Origin: Ipomoea triloba
Lineage: Eukaryota > Streptophyta > Magnoliopsida > Solanales > Convolvulaceae
DNA length: 64,000 nt
Direction: 5' to 3'
NCBI RefSeq assembly: GCF_003576645.1
Contig: NC_044920.1
Coordinates: forward strand, 20,315,611-20,379,610
Shown here: piece by piece, positions 58,855 to 64,000 of the stretch
How positions within the stretch are numbered: the first letter of the stretch is position 1
Layout: every line of letters starts with the position of its first letter
Notes under the pieces: generated by a model
Seen by the model: only the letters and a program-made list of their open reading frames with translations
The model's database searches: none
What the model was told of the DNA's origin: nothing
Program-made: the position numbers and the translations under genes

Positions 58855-59852
58855 ATAATAACAGAAGTATCTGGCTAATTTTTTCCGCCCAAACTCAATG
58901 ACAATTTATTCATGTTAACAGCATTAGACAAAATTATTGTCATTTCACATTAATATTTAAAGACCTTAAGTAAATAATTGGACTTTCCTAATTAACCACA
59001 ATTACTAATAATTAACTTTAATATTAAAGAAAATGTTAATCTCAATTAACATTATATAATAATGAAACGCATGCATAATGTTATACCAATATAATAATAA
59101 TGAATTAATGACAATAAAGGCATAATAGCCAATTATGCACGAAATGTATGCATATAGTCTTGAAAACTAAAACATTTACCAAGAAAACAGTTACAATATG
59201 TAATAAACACCTATTTAATGAAATATAATTCAACTTGCTTCTCTTTCTGTGGTGACTTTTTAATTTTGATACTGATCTATGCATCAATGATTGGTTTGAG
59301 GGTTATTAAAATTTTATAACCATGAATAATGAGGACGTTGCTTTTGAAAATGTCGATAATGTAATTTTTATAATAGTGTAATTAAAATTAAACATGTGTC
59401 ATTAATTTTTTTAATTATAATTAATTAAGGTATAATGCTGTGAGAACAAAATAAATTGTTATTCATATTCTTCTGTGTAATTACTATGATAATTATATGT
59501 ATGTATATATATATATATATGTATGTATGTATGTATAAATGTATGTATTTATTTATTTATTTATTTATTTATGCTCAAGCTATAAAAGTATAATTGCATA
59601 ATATTAGTATAATTATCTAATATTTTTCAATTAATATAGTGATACGTTTACACTCATATTTTAATAGAATAAAGCACACTTTCAAATATTAAAATTGTTT
59701 ATAATTTAATTTTTAATTTTATTATCTAAATATATAATAGAATAAATGTACACTTTCAAATATTAAAATTGTTTATAATTTAATCTTTAATTTTATTATC
59801 TAAATATATAATAAAAATATTTTATCCCTGCATCGCACGGGTAATTTACTAG
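58855..59852 (+). mobile_element. Helitron relic with 3' end
   Basis: AACAGAAGTATCTGGCTAAT and CCGCCCAAACTCA at the left match words at 51.9 and 52.5 kb. The 3' end CCCTGCATCGCACGGG then TAATTTACTAG and host T. No clear TC start. An (AAT)n run follows (59855-59930). Confidence 0.5.
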
Positions 59853-59884
59853 TATTAATAATAATAATAGTAGTAGTAGTAGTA

Positions 59885-59928
<44 letters not shown>

Positions 59929-60099
59929 CTATACTATCTATACTATATATAAAAGCAATATCCTCCTCTAAAATTCCTGCCCAAATATAGGAGCATTTTA
60001 GTAATATGGTAATTATTATGATAAAATAATATTAATTATAATTCATTATAATTCATTATTAGTAATTATGGTAATTATATTATGATAGAAATATTTCAC

Positions 60100-62130
60100 A
60101 ATAATATTTTACATCATCAATTAAAAATGGAACGGAAATTAGGTAAATTGGAAAAGGAAATGAATATTAATAATTGAATGAAAATTAAAAATAGAAAAGA
60201 TAACATAAATTATGTCAATTGGAAAAGGAAATGAATATTAATAATTGACTGAAAATTAAAAAAATATCCATAATTAATTAAAACAGAAAAGGAAATGGTC
60301 AAATCATTGCATTTTAATTTAATTTTTCACAATAATATTACACAGTAGAATAAATCAAATCATAATTAAATCGTAAATCTTTAACAAATTTAAATAATCG
60401 AACGAAAATTAAAAATGAAACGGAAATATTTCAATAATAATATTCTACATCATCAATAGTAAAACTAAATTAAAAATGGAAAGGAAATATTTCAATAATA
60501 ACAGTATACATCATCAATAGTAAAGGCATATTTTAAATTTTAAACAATAGTAAAGGTAAATTAAAAATGGAATGAAAATATTTTAATAACAATATTCTAC
60601 ATCATTAATTAAAAATAGAACAGAAATTAGGTAAAAATACCAGTGGATCTATTATTCTAATTGACTAATTAACTGAAAATAAAAAAAGAATAATCGACTA
60701 AAAATGAATATGATATTACTAATTGACTGAATACATAAAACGAAATGAATATTAATAATTGACTGAAAAAAAAAATATCCATAATTGACTAAAATGAAAA
60801 AGGAAATGGTCAGATCATTGCATTTTAATTAAAAAAGAAAAACATTCAAAATCATCAATAATAAAGACATATTCTGAACAATATTAAAGGTAAATTAAAA
60901 TAGGAACAAAAATTAAAAATGAAACAGAAATATTTCAATAATAATATTCTACATGAATTTTTTGCATTTTTAGTCCCACGACTATTGTGGTACTTGCAGA
61001 ATTGGTCCACGACTTTCAAACTTTGCAATTTTGGTCCACGACTATTGTTTTTGTTACAAAAAAGGTCCTTTTCCAGTCAACATCTCGCCGGAAAATAAAT
61101 TCGATGGATTTTTCAACAAGTTTTCGCCAGAAAAAAAAATTGATATATTTTTTGCTGAAAAAATTTCTCCTTTCAAGTAGTATTAAAATGGACATTTACT
61201 TTGTTAAAAAAAATCCATCTTTCTAGTGGGAAAACATCGATTATGCCGGAAAAATATATATTCTTATTTTGGTAAATTAATTAAAGTTAAAACTCGATTT
61301 AAAACAAAATTAAAGTTAATACTAATTCATTTTTTTACTTTAGTAAAATTATGTACAAATTCAAAATTTTTGGTACTTTTTAGTTTAAATTAATCTTAAT
61401 AATATTCTTTTTGTTGATCATGAATTTGTACTAATAATTTTGAATTTGTACTTAATTGGCTAAAAAGTAAAAATAATTAAAGTTTTAACTTTAAATTTTG
61501 TAATTAGTTTTAATTTTTTTTAGTTAAAATAGTCAGTCACATATACATTTCAAATAGCTTAATTTGCTCTAAAGTCCAAATAGCTCACTGCCATAATGCT
61601 CCAAATTTGAAATAGCTCACTGCCAATAGTGTTCACTGCCATTCTGCATTTCTATTTCTTCAATTGATTTTGACTTCAAAATTCTTATAATTATTTTAAC
61701 TTAATTAGAAATGAAATAGTTTTAACTTTAATTAGTTTACCAAAATAAGAATATATGTTTTTCCGGCATAATCAATGTTTCCCTGCTTGAAAGATTATTT
61801 TTTTCAACAATGTAAATGTCAATTTTAATACTACTTGAAAGAGAAATTTTTTTTCTGGCAAAAAAATTGATGAAAAATATACTGGATTCTTTTCCAGTGA
61901 AAACTTGCCGGAAAATCCGCTGAATTTACTTTCCGGCAAGATGTTGACAAGAAAAGGACAATTTTTGCAACAAAAACAATAGTCGTGGACCAAAATTGCA
62001 AAGTTTGAAAGTCGTGGACCAATTCTGCAAGTACCACAGTAGTCGTGGGACTAAAAATGCAAAAAATTATATTCTACATCATCAATTAAAAATGAAACGA
62101 AAATTAGGTAAATATTACTACATAATTCTT
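60100..62130. repeat. Diverged tandem units in the Helitron interior
   Basis: ATATTCTACATCATCAAT with AAAATGGAACGGAAAT-like words recurs near 60105, 60435, 60505, 60590, 60945 and 62069. No coding potential. Confidence 0.55.
60955..62068. mobile_element. Long-TIR MULE, 1114 bp
   Basis: It starts GAATTTTTTGCATTTTTAGT and ends ACTAAAAATGCAAAAAATT; TIRs of about 280 bp contain GGTCCACGACTATTG / CAATAGTCGTGGACC. The 11-bp flanks ATATTCTACAT are at 60944-60954 and 62069-62079. Short open frames in the TIRs are inverted copies of each other, not genes. Confidence 0.88.
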
Positions 62131-63350
62131 TTCATTTTTCCTAGATAAGGTTGCCTAATATTAATTTACACATAATAATCGGGCACTAATAATTAAAAAA
62201 TATAGAAGAACTGTCGGAGATGTCTGTTTTATTTTAAATTTTATTATTATTATTATTATTATTATTTCATTATTTTAATTAAAATTATTTAAAAATTTTA
62301 TTTTAAAATTAGTAACCACAATGTCATCACAATTGTAGATAAACAGGTTAATTTGGATTTTTTTTAAAACATGTCAATTTGTACTTAATTGGATGAGTTT
62401 ATGTAGTTCAGAGATCCAATTGCATTCTTTTTGAGTTCGATGGCCTAATTGCAGTTTTGTGTGTAGTTCAGTGGCTTATTTGACCATTATTCCAAGAAAA
62501 AATGATATTACTAATTGATTTAATATATAAAAAGATCGTAATCTGTATTCTATACTATATATAAAAGTAAAATCCTTCTATTTCATTCCGCGCCCAAACT
62601 TTTGTAGTCAATTAATTAAATTTTATTGGTCAAATAATTAATAAAGCTTATTTGTTAAGAAAATGTAAAATAGAAATTAACTAATATCTATTAATTGATA
62701 ATATGTATACTCATGTCTCAAAACACTATTAATAAAAGTAAAAGCATTTATCGGAAAAAGAAAAGGATTTACTAATTGACTGAAAATTATTTTTTTTTTG
62801 AAAACAAACGACTGAAAATTATTTAAAAACTTTAATAATTAATTATACTTTCCCTTTCAAAACTGTAAGTTATTTAAACTTTTAAAAAAAAATTAATTGA
62901 ACATGGGTTGTTAGATTTTTATAATGATCAAAATTAATTCATTCAAATATGGAGGAGGAAGATAAAACTAAATGCAATACCATGAAAATGAATATACTTA
63001 AAGTATAAAATTATAATTACACATATATTAGTGTAATTGACTAATAATAATTGCCTAATAATTATTATGGTAATTAAGCTAAGCATTGGTCGTTGATTTT
63101 ATTTTTATAATAATTATAATTAATTTATTTCTCATTTTCTCATATTTACTTTAGTAATAATATAATTATATAAGTCATATTCCTTATAGATCTTTTTAAA
63201 ATAATTTTAGACAAACAAGTCATATATTATTCAATTAATTGAGTAATACTTTTGTACTAATCTTATAATCAAATAAATGTACACGTTTAATATTAGAATT
63301 TTTTATCATTTTATCTTTATTTTTATTATCTCAATATATAATTAAAAAAA
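62130..63350. other. AT-rich Helitron-derived DNA
   Basis: No gene. 62395-62495 has a one-sided TIR-like stretch (TTGCAGTTTTGTGTGTAGTTC ... TTATTTGACCATTATTCC) resembling the 46.6-kb TIR. Confidence 0.45.
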
Positions 63351-63553
63351 TGTATCCACGCACGGGTAATAGGACAATTATTTGTTCTAATTCAAGCCAG
63401 GAAAACATTAGAAAACATAATCGATCCAATCAATTTCATCAATTGCGCTATCTAACAATCGATGTTATAATATATATAATTGTATATTTATCCAAATATT
63501 CATTAAATATTATAACAAATTCATTCAGTGCAACGCACGGGCGAAAATACTAT

Positions 63554-64000
63554 TATTCTTAATAATTAATATTTTTCCAAAGCAATATTCTATAATTAAT
63601 TTTTTTTCAAAAGCGATATTCTATAAATGGGCCCTGCCAACTTCATTACAATCAAACTAGTATGAGAATTAGCTCCGCACTTTCTATTCAAATCACTGGA
63701 CATTCCAATGGCGCCGTCTTCTACACCTTCTTAATATCTGATATTTTTCTCTTTACCTGGTTTTCATAGATTTAGTTATTTGACAAAAGAGATTTTCCCA
63801 AAATTTTATAAATTCTTTTGGAGATCTATAGTGCTTAATTTTGTACTTTGTCAAGTTGTACCTTTTGTTTTTATACAAATATAAAGAGAAATTGTATGAT
63901 TTCTCAATGTACGCGCTATGAAATTTTCGATTCGCATAGAATATATTTCTTTCTGTTAAATGAAAAAAATACTTGTTTGACCATCATCACTTGTTTCCAT
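63554..64000 (+). pseudogene. Broken second copy of the 15-exon gene, 5' end (runs off the edge)
   Basis: Homologous to 3646-4085 over promoter, leader, exon 1 and intron 1. The ATG at 63708 opens MAPSSTPS, but the exon-1 end TCTTGGTATC has become TCTTAATATC. This destroys the GT splice donor and creates an in-frame TAA. Exon 2 would lie just beyond the window. Unless another donor is used the copy cannot make the protein. Confidence 0.85.

Larger units (their letters stand above)
59938..63553 (+). mobile_element. Candidate Helitron with nested MULE
   Basis: The 5' end TCTATACTATCTATACTATA is followed by CTCCTCTAAAATTCCTGCCC. A possible 3' end GTGCAACGCACGGGCGAAAA ends in CTAT, not CTAG. A second 5'-type start lies at 62549 (TCTATACTATATATAAAAG) and a further hairpin-like CCACGCACGGG at 63355. 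At least two elements are overlaid; pairing of ends is uncertain. Confidence 0.4.

Noticed and set aside
61772..62037. Two overlapping minus-strand frames resembling the plus-strand frame at 60987
   Set aside because: They are inverted TIR copies of one MULE, not a gene family.

Overview
This is AT-rich nuclear DNA from a eudicot plant. Genes carry GT-AG introns, the plant-only families include SULTR sulfate carriers, FBA-type F-box proteins, class III peroxidase, ARF and UGT87, and the gaps are packed with plant transposons. The exact lineage cannot be fixed from sequence alone; an asterid such as a member of the Solanales is only a guess. Two single N bases (12263 and 22975) mark assembly joins.

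Layout. 77-606: last three exons of a group-3-type sulfate transporter (STAS domain). 3802-9727: a 15-exon gene for a 375-residue protein I do not recognise. Its first exon and flank recur, broken, at the right edge (63554-64000). 9.7-17 kb: intergenic, with a SINE, a Helitron end, a 0.7-kb direct duplication across an N, and a (TA)n-flanked element. 17-35 kb: a tandem cluster of at least six F-box/FBA relics, all on the minus strand, each broken differently (gypsy-containing insertion, loss of the F-box, Tourist MITE, internal triplications, solo LTR, stop codons). 36.6-41.8 kb: a Pack-MULE-like element carrying a PPR fragment sits about 180 bp upstream of an apparently intact GH3 beta-xylosidase gene. 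42.3-42.7 kb: class III peroxidase relic. 44.9-49.9 kb: MULE elements, including a degenerate FAR1-type transposase gene behind a terminus shared by many small elements of the window. 50.8-63.5 kb: Helitron-derived DNA carrying gene fragments (auxin response factor, UGT87-like glycosyltransferase) and nested MULEs.

Only three loci look functional: the sulfate transporter (cut by the left edge), the 15-exon gene and the beta-xylosidase. They have no evident joint role.

The most interesting material is the transposon biology. One MULE group has termini close to GGCAAATTATA / TATAACGATTG, 9-10-bp target duplications and a subterminal ACGACGTCGTTT; a degenerate FAR1-like transposase lies behind such a terminus. 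A second long-TIR MULE group begins GAGTTAAT and includes the PPR-carrying element. A set of (TA)n-flanked elements of different content shares the edge motif CACCTGAAC. Several insertions are proven by exact target duplications together with an empty site in a paralogous F-box copy.
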